In this document: piece by piece, positions 25,101 through 32,937 of the stretch
Numbering within the stretch: the first letter of the stretch is position 1
Layout: each line of letters begins with the position of its first letter
DNA from: Geothrix oryzisoli
GTDB taxonomy: Bacteria > Acidobacteriota > Holophagae > Holophagales > Holophagaceae
Reading direction: 5' to 3'
Assembly (NCBI RefSeq): GCF_022808865.1
Contig: NZ_JAKZLB010000002.1
Span: 386,019-450,018, forward strand
Length of the DNA stretch: 64,000 nucleotides
Made by a program: the position numbers and the translations under genes
Notes under the pieces: model-generated
What the model was told of the DNA's origin: nothing
The model's database searches: none
What the model saw: only the letters and a program-made list of their open reading frames with translations

Positions 25101-26141
25101 TCACTTCCCCAGGAACGCCTCCAGCGTTCTCTCCAGGCTCCCGCCGCGCAGCTGGGCGCCCTGGGCCACGATCTTCCCGTCGGGTCCGATGAGCAGGGCC
25201 TTGGGGATGCCCATCACGCCGTAGGCGTCGGCCAGGGGGCTCCGGAATCCGCCCTCGATGTAGGCGTGCTTCCAGGGCATGGGCGTGGCGGCCTGCAGGC
25301 GGAAGGGGGCCACGTGCTCGACGCGGCGGTCGAAGGAGAGCGACAGGAAGTCGATGGGCTTGCCGTGGAAACGCGCCCAGGCCGCGTGGAGGGCGGGCAG
25401 CTCGGCGCGGCAGTCCGGACACCAGGTGGCCCAGAAGTCGATGAGCACATACCTGCCCTTGAAGGTGTCCAGGGTGTAGGTGGTCTTCGGATCGTCCAGG
25501 GCCTTCAGGCTGAAGCCCGGCGCAGGGCGGCCCACGCCGGTCTTGGCCTCGGCGTCCAGGAAGGCCTGGGCCTTCTGCTGCAGGGGGCTGTCGGGGAACT
25601 GGGCCTGGATGGCGCCGAAGGCGGCCTTCCAGCCGGGCTCATCGCCGGCTTCCAGGCGCTCCAGGAAGTGATCGAGAAGGAGGATCCGGCGCAGGGCGGC
25701 ATCGGGATGCTGGGCGCGGGCCTCGGCCACATAGGCGCCCCAGCCCTTGGGATCGGCCTGGGAACGGGCCGAGAGCAGGCCGGGATCCAGACTCCAGGCG
25801 GCGGCGACAGGCGGCACCTCCCGGCGCACCTGCTCGAGGAGGGCCGCATCCGGCTGGGTCTTGGCCAGCTGCAGGTGGAACAGCTTGCTGATGAGGAGGG
25901 CCTGGCGCAGGTCGGGCGCCCGTTCGACGGCGAGGCGGGCCTCCAGTTCGGCCAGCTCCCTCGAGCAGTCGCCCTTGAAGTCCTTGGTGTTGCCGCCGGC
26001 CCGCATGAAGGCGGTGCGGGCGTCCATCACCGACTTGGCCTTGGCCTGGGCCTTGGCCAGCACGGCCTGGGCACCGGCTCCGGGTGCCGGCGCCTGGAGG
26101 GCGGGCAGGGCCGTCATCAGGCAGATCAGGGGCAGGGACAT
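25101..26141 (-). CDS. TlpA-like thioredoxin-family protein with helical N-terminal domain
   Basis: 346 residues. Signal peptide (to about 16), a 180-residue alpha-helical region with Ala-rich repeats, then a redoxin domain from about residue 205: VGRPAPGFSLKAL, YVLIDFWATWCPDCRAELPA (CxxC) and the cis-Pro region GVMGIPKALLIGPDGK. Likely a periplasmic thiol reductase kept reduced by DsbD, about 0.7 kb away. GGAGG is present upstream of the ATG. A related but single-Cys paralogue lies immediately upstream. Confidence 0.83.
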   Translation of the reverse strand: MSLPLICLMTALPALQAPAPGAGAQAVLAKAQAKAKSVMDARTAFMRAGGNTKDFKGDCSRELAELEARLAVERAPDLRQALLISKLFHLQLAKTQPDAALLEQVRREVPPVAAAWSLDPGLLSARSQADPKGWGAYVAEARAQHPDAALRRILLLDHFLERLEAGDEPGWKAAFGAIQAQFPDSPLQQKAQAFLDAEAKTGVGRPAPGFSLKALDDPKTTYTLDTFKGRYVLIDFWATWCPDCRAELPALHAAWARFHGKPIDFLSLSFDRRVEHVAPFRLQAATPMPWKHAYIEGGFRSPLADAYGVMGIPKALLIGPDGKIVAQGAQLRGGSLERTLEAFLGK

Positions 26142-26195
26142 GGCTCCTCCGGCAAGCGGTCTGGCGGACCGGACAGGATACCTCGATTCATGAGG

Positions 26196-26957
26196 TCAAT
26201 GCTGGGCGGGCTCCGTGGCGGGGGCCGGGGCGGGGACTGGCGGCGCGGTCCGTTCACGGAGCGCTCGCATGAGGGCTTGGCCCACGAAGCCATCCTGGTA
26301 GCCGATGTGCAGCTCGGCGAGCTTCCCCTGGCGGTCCACCACGAAGAGCACGGGCACGGAGTAGACCATGTCCATGAAGGTGGAGGGGCCCTCCTTGCCG
26401 AGGCCCGGGGTGTAGACGGGCATCTTGCTGGCGTCGAAGAACTGCCGGTTCCTCAGGCGGAACTTGTTGATGGCGCGCCAGCCGCCTTCGATGGCCACGT
26501 CGACGTTGGGGGCGACCTCACCGCCCTGCTGATTCTCATCGAAGTTCACAGAGAGGATCTCGAAGCCGTACTGGACCCGCTTGGCGTAGAGGCTGGCGAA
26601 CTCCATGAGCATCTTGGCGGAGGGGTCGCAGCGGGTGCTCCAGAGCCCCACCAGCACCACCTTGCCCTTGAGGCTGGCCACGGAGGTGCCCCTGCCCTTC
26701 TCGTCGTAGGCGGCGAAGGAGGAGACATCCTTGCGCTCCGCCGGCGGGAAGTACTGGTTCCCCCACTGGGAATAGCGCACCGCCGAGGCATCCGCCCCGT
26801 TCCGGCCGTACTGGCTCTTGTAGTTCAGCTCGGTCTTCTCCTGCATGATCCTGGGGCAGGTGGGATCGCTCGGGCTGTTGGCGTTGCCGAACACGCCCTG
26901 GGCGCCCAAGGCGAGGCCGGACAGGAGGCAGAGAAGGCTCGATTCCAGGCGGCTCAT
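26196..26957 (-). CDS. TlpA-like redoxin with single active-site cysteine
   Basis: 253 residues. Signal peptide to about residue 19; Cys near 28 in SDPTCPRIM; redoxin domain from about 85 with VVLVGLWSTRCDPSAKMLM. The usual CxxC is CDPS, so only the nucleophilic Cys remains. The cis-Pro loop reads VYSVPVLFVVDRQGK. A monothiol redoxin might act as a reductase of a bound partner or have lost redox function. It lies 54 nt upstream of the dithiol TlpA gene, in the same direction. ATG start with GAGAGGAAC upstream. Confidence 0.78.
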   Translation of the reverse strand: MSRLESSLLCLLSGLALGAQGVFGNANSPSDPTCPRIMQEKTELNYKSQYGRNGADASAVRYSQWGNQYFPPAERKDVSSFAAYDEKGRGTSVASLKGKVVLVGLWSTRCDPSAKMLMEFASLYAKRVQYGFEILSVNFDENQQGGEVAPNVDVAIEGGWRAINKFRLRNRQFFDASKMPVYTPGLGKEGPSTFMDMVYSVPVLFVVDRQGKLAELHIGYQDGFVGQALMRALRERTAPPVPAPAPATEPAQH

Positions 26958-26988
26958 GGCGTTCCTCTCGGCGGGGATTGCCCACACC

Positions 26989-28449
26989 CTACCGGAAGCT
27001 CCGCACCAGGTCGAGGCCGGCTTCCGTGCGGCTGAGGTACCAGGTGAGGACCTGGCCATCCACGAGGTGCACGGCGGCCTGCGGGAAGCGTTTCTGCAGG
27101 TCGGCCTGGTGGCGGCGGTGGAAGCGGTAGGGCTCGGTGGGAAGCAGGATCACCTCCGGAGCCAGGACCTCCAGCTCCCCATCGGAGAGCACGGGGTAGC
27201 GGTCGGGTCCTATGGGGGTGAAACCACCCTGACGCAGCAGGTCGCCCAGGTAGGTGTCGGGGCCGGCGCTCATCCAGGGATCCTTCCAGATGAGGACCAG
27301 GGCCCGGGGACCCTTGAAGCGACGGCCCTTGAGCCGGGTCTCCAGCGCCAGGGCCCGGGCCTCGGCGGCCTCCGCGGCACCCACCCTGGCGCCCAGCTGG
27401 CGCAGGGCGCCGATGCAATCCTGGACTGTGCGGATCTCCAGGGCCAGCCAGGGGATGCCGAGGGCCGTCAGCGCCTCGGCCACCTCTTTCGGATTCTCGT
27501 CCCGCTCGAGGATCACGAGGTCCGGCGCCAGGTCCTTGATGCGGCCCAGGTCCGGATCCTTGGTGCCGCCCACGGCGGGCACGGTGTTGCGGATCCAGCG
27601 GGGCTCGATGCAGTAGCGGGTGCGCCCGGCCAGCCGCGCCGCCAGCCCCCACTGCACCAGCAGCTCCGTCACCGAAGGCACCAGGCTGACGATGCGTTGG
27701 GGGCCTTTGGCGGTGGGGAACTGCACATCGGGTGCGGCAGCCTGAAGACCAAGGACTGGATATCGGGGACTGGAGGCCGGCGGCGTCAGCCGGACTCCCA
27801 GGTGCGGGTCCTTGATCTGTCCGAGTCCCGTGGGGCAGAGGTCCAGCAGGGGGCAGGCCGCGCAGTCCGGACGGCGGGCGTCGCAGGTGCGGCGGCCGTG
27901 GAAGATGAGCTGATGGTGGAGCTCGATCCAGTCCTCGCGGGGGAAGAGCCGGCAAAGGTCCGCCTCGACCTTCTCGGGGGTGGGCGCCTTCGACAGGCCC
28001 AGGCGCCGGGCCACGCGGAAGATGTGGGTATCCACGGCCAGGGCCGGTACGCCGAAGGCGTTGGCGAGGACGACGTTGGCGGTCTTCTGGCCCACGCCGG
28101 GCAGGGCCCCCAGCTGGGCGGGGTCGGAGGGGACCCGGCCGCTGTGTCGCGCCAACAGAGCCTGTCCGAGTCCGATAAGGTTCTTCGCCTTGTTGCGGAA
28201 GAAGCCCGTGGACTTGATGAGGGTCTCCACCTCGTCCTGGCGTGCCTCCGCCAGGCTCGCGGCATCGGGGAACCGGGCGAAGAGGGCCGGGGTGGTGAGG
28301 TTCACCCGGGCATCCGTGCACTGGGCACTGAGGATCGTGGCCACCACCAGCTGGAAGGGGTCCCGGTGATCGAGGGCGCAGCGGGCGTCGGGATAGGCGG
28401 CGCGGAGCCGGGCTTGGAGCTCACGGGGCTGGGGCTTGGGGGCGCGCAT
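26989..28449 (-). CDS. nth: Endonuclease III fused to a BtuF-like periplasmic-binding-protein domain
   Basis: 486 residues in one uninterrupted frame. Residues 1-208 are a complete endonuclease III: HhH motif LPGVGQKTANVV with catalytic Lys122, catalytic Asp140 in VDTHIFRV, and the [4Fe-4S] ligands Cys189, 196, 199 and 205 (C-x6-C-x2-C-x5-C). After a 40-residue linker, residues 252-486 are a helical-backbone metal-receptor domain of the cobalamin/siderophore-binding type, starting RIVSLVPSVTELLVQWG and including DLVILERDENPKEVAEAL and APEVILLPTEPYRFH. There is no signal peptide, so both parts are cytosolic. TATCCT lies 6 nt before the ATG (leaderless candidate). DNA-glycosylase/lyase activity is well supported; the role of the second domain is unknown. 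Confidence 0.88.
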   Translation of the reverse strand: MRAPKPQPRELQARLRAAYPDARCALDHRDPFQLVVATILSAQCTDARVNLTTPALFARFPDAASLAEARQDEVETLIKSTGFFRNKAKNLIGLGQALLARHSGRVPSDPAQLGALPGVGQKTANVVLANAFGVPALAVDTHIFRVARRLGLSKAPTPEKVEADLCRLFPREDWIELHHQLIFHGRRTCDARRPDCAACPLLDLCPTGLGQIKDPHLGVRLTPPASSPRYPVLGLQAAAPDVQFPTAKGPQRIVSLVPSVTELLVQWGLAARLAGRTRYCIEPRWIRNTVPAVGGTKDPDLGRIKDLAPDLVILERDENPKEVAEALTALGIPWLALEIRTVQDCIGALRQLGARVGAAEAAEARALALETRLKGRRFKGPRALVLIWKDPWMSAGPDTYLGDLLRQGGFTPIGPDRYPVLSDGELEVLAPEVILLPTEPYRFHRRHQADLQKRFPQAAVHLVDGQVLTWYLSRTEAGLDLVRSFR

Positions 28450-28455
28450 GGCACC

Positions 28456-28500
28456 AGGATAGAGCCTCGTCCTGCGGAAGCGGGGCCGGACGGATAAACT
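28456..28500. promoter_or_regulatory. Divergent -10 elements for nth-btuF (minus) and folD (plus)
   Basis: TATCCT on the minus strand (28461-28456) and TAAACT on the plus strand (28495-28500). Both are followed by GG. -35 matches are poor. Confidence 0.35.
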
Positions 28501-28517
28501 GGAGGGTGAGGTGCCGC

Positions 28518-29378
28518 ATGCCCACCACGCTCACGGGGAAACTCGACTGCCAGGAGACCGCCCGCCATTACCTGGAGCTGGTGCGCTCGAACGTGAAGAA
28601 GCTCGACTTCTCGCCGGGCCTGGGCGTCATCCTCGGCAGCGAGGATCCCGGCAGCGTCACCTACCAGCGCTGGCTCATGAAGGACTGCGAGGATCTGGGC
28701 ATCAACGCCGCGGACCTGCGCGTGGAGAACGGCATGCAGCTGGTGAAGCTCATCGCCCGCCTCAACCAGGACGAGAAGACCCACGGCGTGTTCATCTTCT
28801 ATCCCCTGCGCTACCCGGAGATCAAAGATGACGAGGTGATGGACCTGGTGGACCCCAGCAAGGACATCGAGGGCCTCCACTCCATCAACATCGGCTACCT
28901 GAACAAGTACCGGAAGCGCATGGACGACGGCACGCAGCACCGCTGCATGACGCCCTGCACGGCCCGGGCCATCGTGAAGACGCTCAAGCGCGGGTTCGGC
29001 GACCAGTGGCTGGCCGGCAAGACGGTGCTCGTCATCAACGACAGCCTGCGCATCGGCCGCCCCCTCACGGCCATGGTGGCCAACCTCAAGGCCACCCCCA
29101 TCCTCTGCCACGCCGCCACCAACCAGTCGCACCTCGAAGGCTTCATCCGCATGGCCGATGTCATCGTGAGCGCCGTGCCGGCCCCCGGTTACCGCATCAA
29201 CACGGACTGGATCAAGGACAGCGCCCTCTGCTTCGATCTCAGCGGCGAGGGCAACTTCGACTACGAGGCCCTGGACCGGCGCGGGATCCCCTACACCGAC
29301 ACCACCAAGAACAGCGTGGGCAAAGTGACCCGGGCCATGGCCCTGCTGAACCTCACCTACGCGGCGGGCGTGGAGTAG
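28518..29378 (+). CDS. folD: FolD-like methylenetetrahydrofolate dehydrogenase/cyclohydrolase
   Basis: 286 residues. FolD oxidises 5,10-methylene-THF and hydrolyses methenyl-THF to 10-formyl-THF. The catalytic Tyr and Lys are in VTYQRWLMKDCEDLGI (YxxxK pattern), followed by the one-carbon pocket HGVFIFYPLRYP. The NADP loop, normally GRSxxVGxP, reads VINDSLRIGRPLTAMV, and PCTARAIVKTL replaces the usual PCTPxG stretch. This is a divergent branch, so coenzyme preference may differ. ATG 28518 has GAGG 6 nt upstream; an in-frame GTG at 28506 sits 5 nt after TAAACT and could give a leaderless start. Confidence 0.85.
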   Translation: MPTTLTGKLDCQETARHYLELVRSNVKKLDFSPGLGVILGSEDPGSVTYQRWLMKDCEDLGINAADLRVENGMQLVKLIARLNQDEKTHGVFIFYPLRYPEIKDDEVMDLVDPSKDIEGLHSINIGYLNKYRKRMDDGTQHRCMTPCTARAIVKTLKRGFGDQWLAGKTVLVINDSLRIGRPLTAMVANLKATPILCHAATNQSHLEGFIRMADVIVSAVPAPGYRINTDWIKDSALCFDLSGEGNFDYEALDRRGIPYTDTTKNSVGKVTRAMALLNLTYAAGVE

Positions 29379-29412
29379 GCTCCTATACTGGCCGGTGCTC
29401 ACCGAGGTTCCC

Positions 29413-30561
29413 ATGCGTTCCGCCGCCGCCCTTCTGGCCTGCCTCTGCTCCTTGCCGGCCCTGGCCCAGCCCGCGTCGACGGTACCAAGCGGCTCGACGG
29501 CCCTCCTCGGCGGGTCCTCGGACCCCGTGCCCTACGACTTCCAGCGTCTGGTGGTCCGGAAACAGGCCGAGCCGCCGCCGTATCCTCCCCTGGCCCGCTT
29601 CGCGAACCTGGAGGGGGAGGTTCTGCTGCGGCTGACCATCTCGCGGCTCGGGTGGGTGGAGCGGGCGGAGGCCCTGGAGGGCCCCAGGTTGCTTCGAGAG
29701 GCCGCCGTGGCCTACCTCCGGGCCTGGACCTTCCAGCCCGTCCTCGTCGACGGGAAACCCGCGCGGGTGCAGTGTGACCTGCGGGTGCCCTTCCATCTCG
29801 ACGGCGCGTCGGGCGTGCCCCAGCCCCCGCCCGCCAAGGTGGTGGTGGAGGTCGTGCAGAACCCGACGGACGGGCCGGCCCTCCTCGGGGCGGATCGCCT
29901 GGAGGCCGAGTTCGGGCGCTTCCTGGACCGGAGCGGCCTGACCCGGGTGGCCCCCATGGAAGCGGGGCCGAAGGACACCTTCCACCTCGGGCTGCAGATC
30001 CAGGTCGTGCGGGCGGAGGGTCTCGCCCTCTGCCAGGTCCGTGAGCGCTGCTCGCTCTGGGAGGACCGGGACCTGGTCGAGAACACACCCGGGAAACCGC
30101 CCCGCATCGCCTTCCTCAACCGGGTGGTGGGGCAGAAGGGTGACGACGGCCTCCAGGACCTGGTCGCCGGGGTGCTCAAGCAGAGCCTGGATGAAGTGCT
30201 GGCCCCCCCGCCCCGGATCCGGGAGGTCCGGCCCTCGGCGGCACCTGTGGCCTCCGATCCCGTTCAGAAGGCCAAGGGGGTGGTGGACTTCGACTTCAGC
30301 CAGATCCGCGTGAAGCGCCAGCCGCCCGCGCCGCGGTATCCGGCCGCGGCGAAGGAGGCCCGCGTGCAGGGCACGGTGGTCCTGGACCTGATCATCAACC
30401 CGCAGGGCGAGCCCATCCGGGCGGAGGCGCGGGAGGGGCCGGTGCCCCTCCTGCCCACCGCCATCAGCTACGCGCTGGCCTGGCAGTTCGAGCCAGCCAA
30501 GCTCAACGGGGTGCCGCAATATGCGCGGTTCCGCTTGACCATGCCTTTCCGGCTCCGCTGA
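29413..30561 (+). CDS. Exported protein with two TonB C-terminal-like domains
   Basis: 382 residues. Signal peptide ALLACLCSLPALAQP, then a TonB_C-type module (about 35-130; PPYPPLARFANLEGEVLLRL, WTFQPVLVDGKP), an unassigned 160-residue middle region, and a second TonB_C module (about 290-382; PRYPAAAKEARVQGTVVLDL, WQFEPAKLNGVP). It lacks the N-terminal membrane anchor and Pro-rich arm of classical TonB, so it may be a periplasmic accessory rather than an energy transducer. ATG 29413 has GAGG 5 nt upstream; an in-frame GTG at 29395 sits 5 nt after a TATACT -10. Confidence 0.78.
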   Translation: MRSAAALLACLCSLPALAQPASTVPSGSTALLGGSSDPVPYDFQRLVVRKQAEPPPYPPLARFANLEGEVLLRLTISRLGWVERAEALEGPRLLREAAVAYLRAWTFQPVLVDGKPARVQCDLRVPFHLDGASGVPQPPPAKVVVEVVQNPTDGPALLGADRLEAEFGRFLDRSGLTRVAPMEAGPKDTFHLGLQIQVVRAEGLALCQVRERCSLWEDRDLVENTPGKPPRIAFLNRVVGQKGDDGLQDLVAGVLKQSLDEVLAPPPRIREVRPSAAPVASDPVQKAKGVVDFDFSQIRVKRQPPAPRYPAAAKEARVQGTVVLDLIINPQGEPIRAEAREGPVPLLPTAISYALAWQFEPAKLNGVPQYARFRLTMPFRLR

Positions 30562-30591
30562 AAGGCGGGCCGGAGTTCCGGGCCGGGCGGT

Positions 30592-31140
30592 CTACCGCGC
30601 CCGCCACTCCCCGGCCAGCATGCCGTACACCGCGTGGTCCACGAAGCGGCTGCCCAGGCGTTCGGACTGCCGCAGGGTGCCTTCGTGGCAGAACCCCAGG
30701 CGCTCTGGGATGGCGCGGCTGCGGCGGTTGCGGACGCCGGCCCGGATCTCGATGCGGTTGAGTTTCAGCGTGTGGAACCCGTGGCGCGTCAGGGCCGACA
30801 CGGCCGCGGTCATCAGGCCATGCCCTTCGGCCTCCCGGGCCAGCCAGTAGCCGATGCCGGCGCTGCGGTTGGCGGGATCGATCCACACGAAGCCCGCCAC
30901 GCCCACCAGGCTCCCCTTCCACCAGAGGCCGAAGGAGAGCGCGGTGCCCAGCTTCTCCTGGGCGCGCACCCGCAGGATGTAGGCGCGGGAATCCAGCAGG
31001 CTGCGGTTCGCATCGGGCCAGGGCAGCCAGCGCCGGAGGCGATCGCGGTTGGCGTCCACCAGGGCGAACAGCGGCCTGGCATCGCGCAGGCACAGGGGGC
31101 GCAGTTCCAGGGTCCGCCCGGCCTTGATCGCCTCGGTCAT
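30592..31140 (-). CDS. GNAT acetyltransferase, RimJ/RimL-like
   Basis: 182 residues, cytosolic. Acetyl-CoA-dependent N-acetyltransferase of the ribosomal-protein type: LELRPLCLRDARPLFALVDA at the start, LVGVAGFVWIDPANRSAGIG, IGYWLAREAEGHGLMTAAVS (acetyl-CoA loop) and LNRIEIRAGVRNRRSRAIPE. The closest functional analogues acetylate N-terminal alanine or serine of L7/L12 or S5; the true target is unknown. The ATG is 8 nt after the stop of kdsA, which lies upstream on the same strand, so the pair is probably cotranscribed. Confidence 0.86.
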   Translation of the reverse strand: MTEAIKAGRTLELRPLCLRDARPLFALVDANRDRLRRWLPWPDANRSLLDSRAYILRVRAQEKLGTALSFGLWWKGSLVGVAGFVWIDPANRSAGIGYWLAREAEGHGLMTAAVSALTRHGFHTLKLNRIEIRAGVRNRRSRAIPERLGFCHEGTLRQSERLGSRFVDHAVYGMLAGEWRAR

Positions 31141-31148
31141 CGCCGCCC

Positions 31149-31979
31149 TCACTTGCCGGCAGGGTCCGACTGGGCTGCGCCCCGGCCGGCCCGCCACAGG
31201 ACGAGCAGCTCGTCCAGCAGGGCGCCGAACTGCTCCAGCCGCATGGCATTGGGACCGTCGCTCCAGGCCTTTTCCGGGCAGTCATGCACCTCGAAGAAGA
31301 AGCCGTCCACGGCCGTGGCGGCGGCCCGGGCCAGGGTGGGGATCATCTCCCGCGCCCCGCCCGTGGCGTTGCCCAAGGCGCCCGGCTTCTGCACGCTGTG
31401 GGTGGCGTCGAAGATGACGGGACAGCCGGTCTTCCTCAGGTGGGGGAAGCTCTGGAAGTCCACCACGAGGTTGCCGTAGCCGAAGCTGGAGCCGCGCTCG
31501 GTCACCCACACGGGACCGTGGCCCGGCACGGACTGGAGCTTCTCCACGCCATGCTTGAGGTCCCAGGGGGCGAGGAACTGGCCCTTCTTCAGGTTCACCG
31601 TGCGGCCCGTGCCTGCGGCGGCCAGGAGCAGATCCGTCTGGCGGCAGAGGAAGGCCGGGATCTGAAGCACGTCCACGGCCTGGGCCGCCGGGGCGCACTG
31701 GTCGCTCTCGTGCACGTCCGTGAGCACAGGCACGCCGTAGCGGCTGCGGATCTCGGCCAGGATGTCCAGGCCCCCTTCCATGCCCGGTCCCCGGTGGCTG
31801 TCGCGGCTGGTCCGGTTGGCCTTGTCGAAGCTGGATTTGTAGATGAAGGGGATGCCCCGGGCCTCCGCCAGGTCCCGCAGGCTCGACGCCATCAGGTGGG
31901 CGTGCTCCCGGCTTTCGATGACGCAGGGCCCCGCGATCAGGAAGAAGCTCTGGCCAGTGAAGGGTCGGGTGAAGTCCAT
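31149..31979 (-). CDS. kdsA: 3-deoxy-manno-octulosonate 8-phosphate synthase
   Basis: 276 residues. Condenses phosphoenolpyruvate with arabinose 5-phosphate to give KDO 8-phosphate, an essential LPS step. Motifs: FFLIAGPCVIES (metal Cys possible in this position, suggesting the metal-dependent class), FIYKSSFDKANRTS, TDVHESDQCAPAAQAVDVLQ, IPAFLCRQTDLL and the C-terminal FFEVHDCPEKAWSDGPNAM. The ATG at 31979 has AGAGG 5 nt upstream and is preferred over an ATG six codons further up. Divergent from the Lrp-type regulator. Confidence 0.95.
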   Translation of the reverse strand: MDFTRPFTGQSFFLIAGPCVIESREHAHLMASSLRDLAEARGIPFIYKSSFDKANRTSRDSHRGPGMEGGLDILAEIRSRYGVPVLTDVHESDQCAPAAQAVDVLQIPAFLCRQTDLLLAAAGTGRTVNLKKGQFLAPWDLKHGVEKLQSVPGHGPVWVTERGSSFGYGNLVVDFQSFPHLRKTGCPVIFDATHSVQKPGALGNATGGAREMIPTLARAAATAVDGFFFEVHDCPEKAWSDGPNAMRLEQFGALLDELLVLWRAGRGAAQSDPAGK

Positions 31980-32098
31980 GTGCACCTCTGCCTGCATTTT
32001 ACCTCTATCGATGCCATTTACGGGTTGTCATCCGTATTGCTGGGTAGTCTTGCACAGTGTTCAATGGATCCATCCAACCCCATTTTTCGGAGTCCAGC
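31980..32098. promoter_or_regulatory. kdsA/lrp-like divergent promoter region
   Basis: An AT-richer 119 bp with a TAGTCT word (about 32045-32050) on the plus strand. It is the natural place for autoregulation by the Lrp-type protein, but no clear Lrp site can be named. Confidence 0.3.
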
Positions 32099-32602
32099 AT
32101 GGCGAAGACGTTGATGGAAGACGATCTGAACCGGCGTCTGGTGGCCCTGCTCCAGCAGGAAGGCCGCATGAGCCACGCCGAACTGGCGGAGCGGCTCGGC
32201 GTGAGCCGTCCCACCATCATCGACCGCGTGAAGCGCCTGGAAGCGGAAGGCGTCCTGGCGGGCTACGCGGCCCGGGTGGCGCCGGCGGCGGTGAACAAGC
32301 CCAACGTGGCCTTCGTGGCGGTGCGCTACAAGGACAACAACGAGGCCATCGAGCAGCGCTTCATCAAGGCCCTGGAGGATGAGCCGGACATCCTGGAAGC
32401 CCACACGGTGGCCGGTGAGGACGCGCTCATGCTGAAGGTGGTGGCGGACACGCCGGCGGGCATCGCCGAGCGCCTGCGGCGCATCCGGGCGCTGGGCCCC
32501 ATGGTCACCACCCGCACCACCATCGTCCTGGAAACCCACTGGGAGAAGGCCGGCCCAAGCCCCTTCCCTGCCGACGGCCAGGGGAAGAAGGCCAAGAAGT
32601 GA
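32099..32602 (+). CDS. Lrp/AsnC-family transcriptional regulator
   Basis: 167 residues. N-terminal winged helix-turn-helix (LNRRLVALLQQEGRMSHAEL, GVSRPTIIDRVKRLEAEG) and a C-terminal RAM domain (about 65-145; NVAFVAVRYKDN, ILEAHTVAGEDALMLKVVAD) that binds amino acids and assembles octamers. A basic Gly/Lys tail follows. GGAG lies 6 nt before the ATG at 32099. The gene overlaps the next one by GTGA, and an EamA exporter follows. In this family such exporters are often amino-acid efflux pumps under the regulator's control. Confidence 0.88.
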   Translation: MAKTLMEDDLNRRLVALLQQEGRMSHAELAERLGVSRPTIIDRVKRLEAEGVLAGYAARVAPAAVNKPNVAFVAVRYKDNNEAIEQRFIKALEDEPDILEAHTVAGEDALMLKVVADTPAGIAERLRRIRALGPMVTTRTTIVLETHWEKAGPSPFPADGQGKKAKK

Positions 32603-32937
32603 TCGCGGCCACCCCCGAGCCGCCCTACCTCGCCGTGATCTTCAGCAGCCAGCGGACGGACGGCGATCAGGGCTATGGGGCCATGGCCGAGCGGATGGTG
32701 GAACTCGCCCGCACGCAGCCGGGCTTCCTCGGCGTGGAGAGCGCCCGGGACGCGGAGGGCTTCGGCATCACCGTGTCGTACTGGAAGGACGAGGCCTCCA
32801 TCGCCGCCTGGAAGGCCCACGCGGAGCATGCCGTGGCCCAGCGCCTGGGCCGGGAGCGGTGGTATGGCGCCTTCCACCTGCGGGTCTGCCGCGTGGAGCG
32901 TGCCTCCGGTTCCGGATCCACTCCGGAGAGGGCCTGA
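32599..32937 (+). CDS. Antibiotic biosynthesis monooxygenase (ABM) domain protein
   Basis: 112 residues, GTG start overlapping the upstream stop. Dimeric alpha-beta barrel: YLAVIFSSQRTD, the helix AMAERMVELARTQPGFLGVE and the signature ITVSYWKDEASIAAWKAHAE. ABM-fold proteins include cofactor-free monooxygenases and haem-degrading enzymes; the haem-contact Asn and Trp set of IsdG is not evident. It sits between the regulator and the exporter (TGATG overlap), so all three form one operon. Confidence 0.84.
   Translation: MIAATPEPPYLAVIFSSQRTDGDQGYGAMAERMVELARTQPGFLGVESARDAEGFGITVSYWKDEASIAAWKAHAEHAVAQRLGRERWYGAFHLRVCRVERASGSGSTPERA

Noticed and set aside
26989-28449. nth and btuF as two separate genes
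   Set aside because: No stop, ribosome site or good start codon is visible at the junction (about 27690-27760). The frame is continuous.
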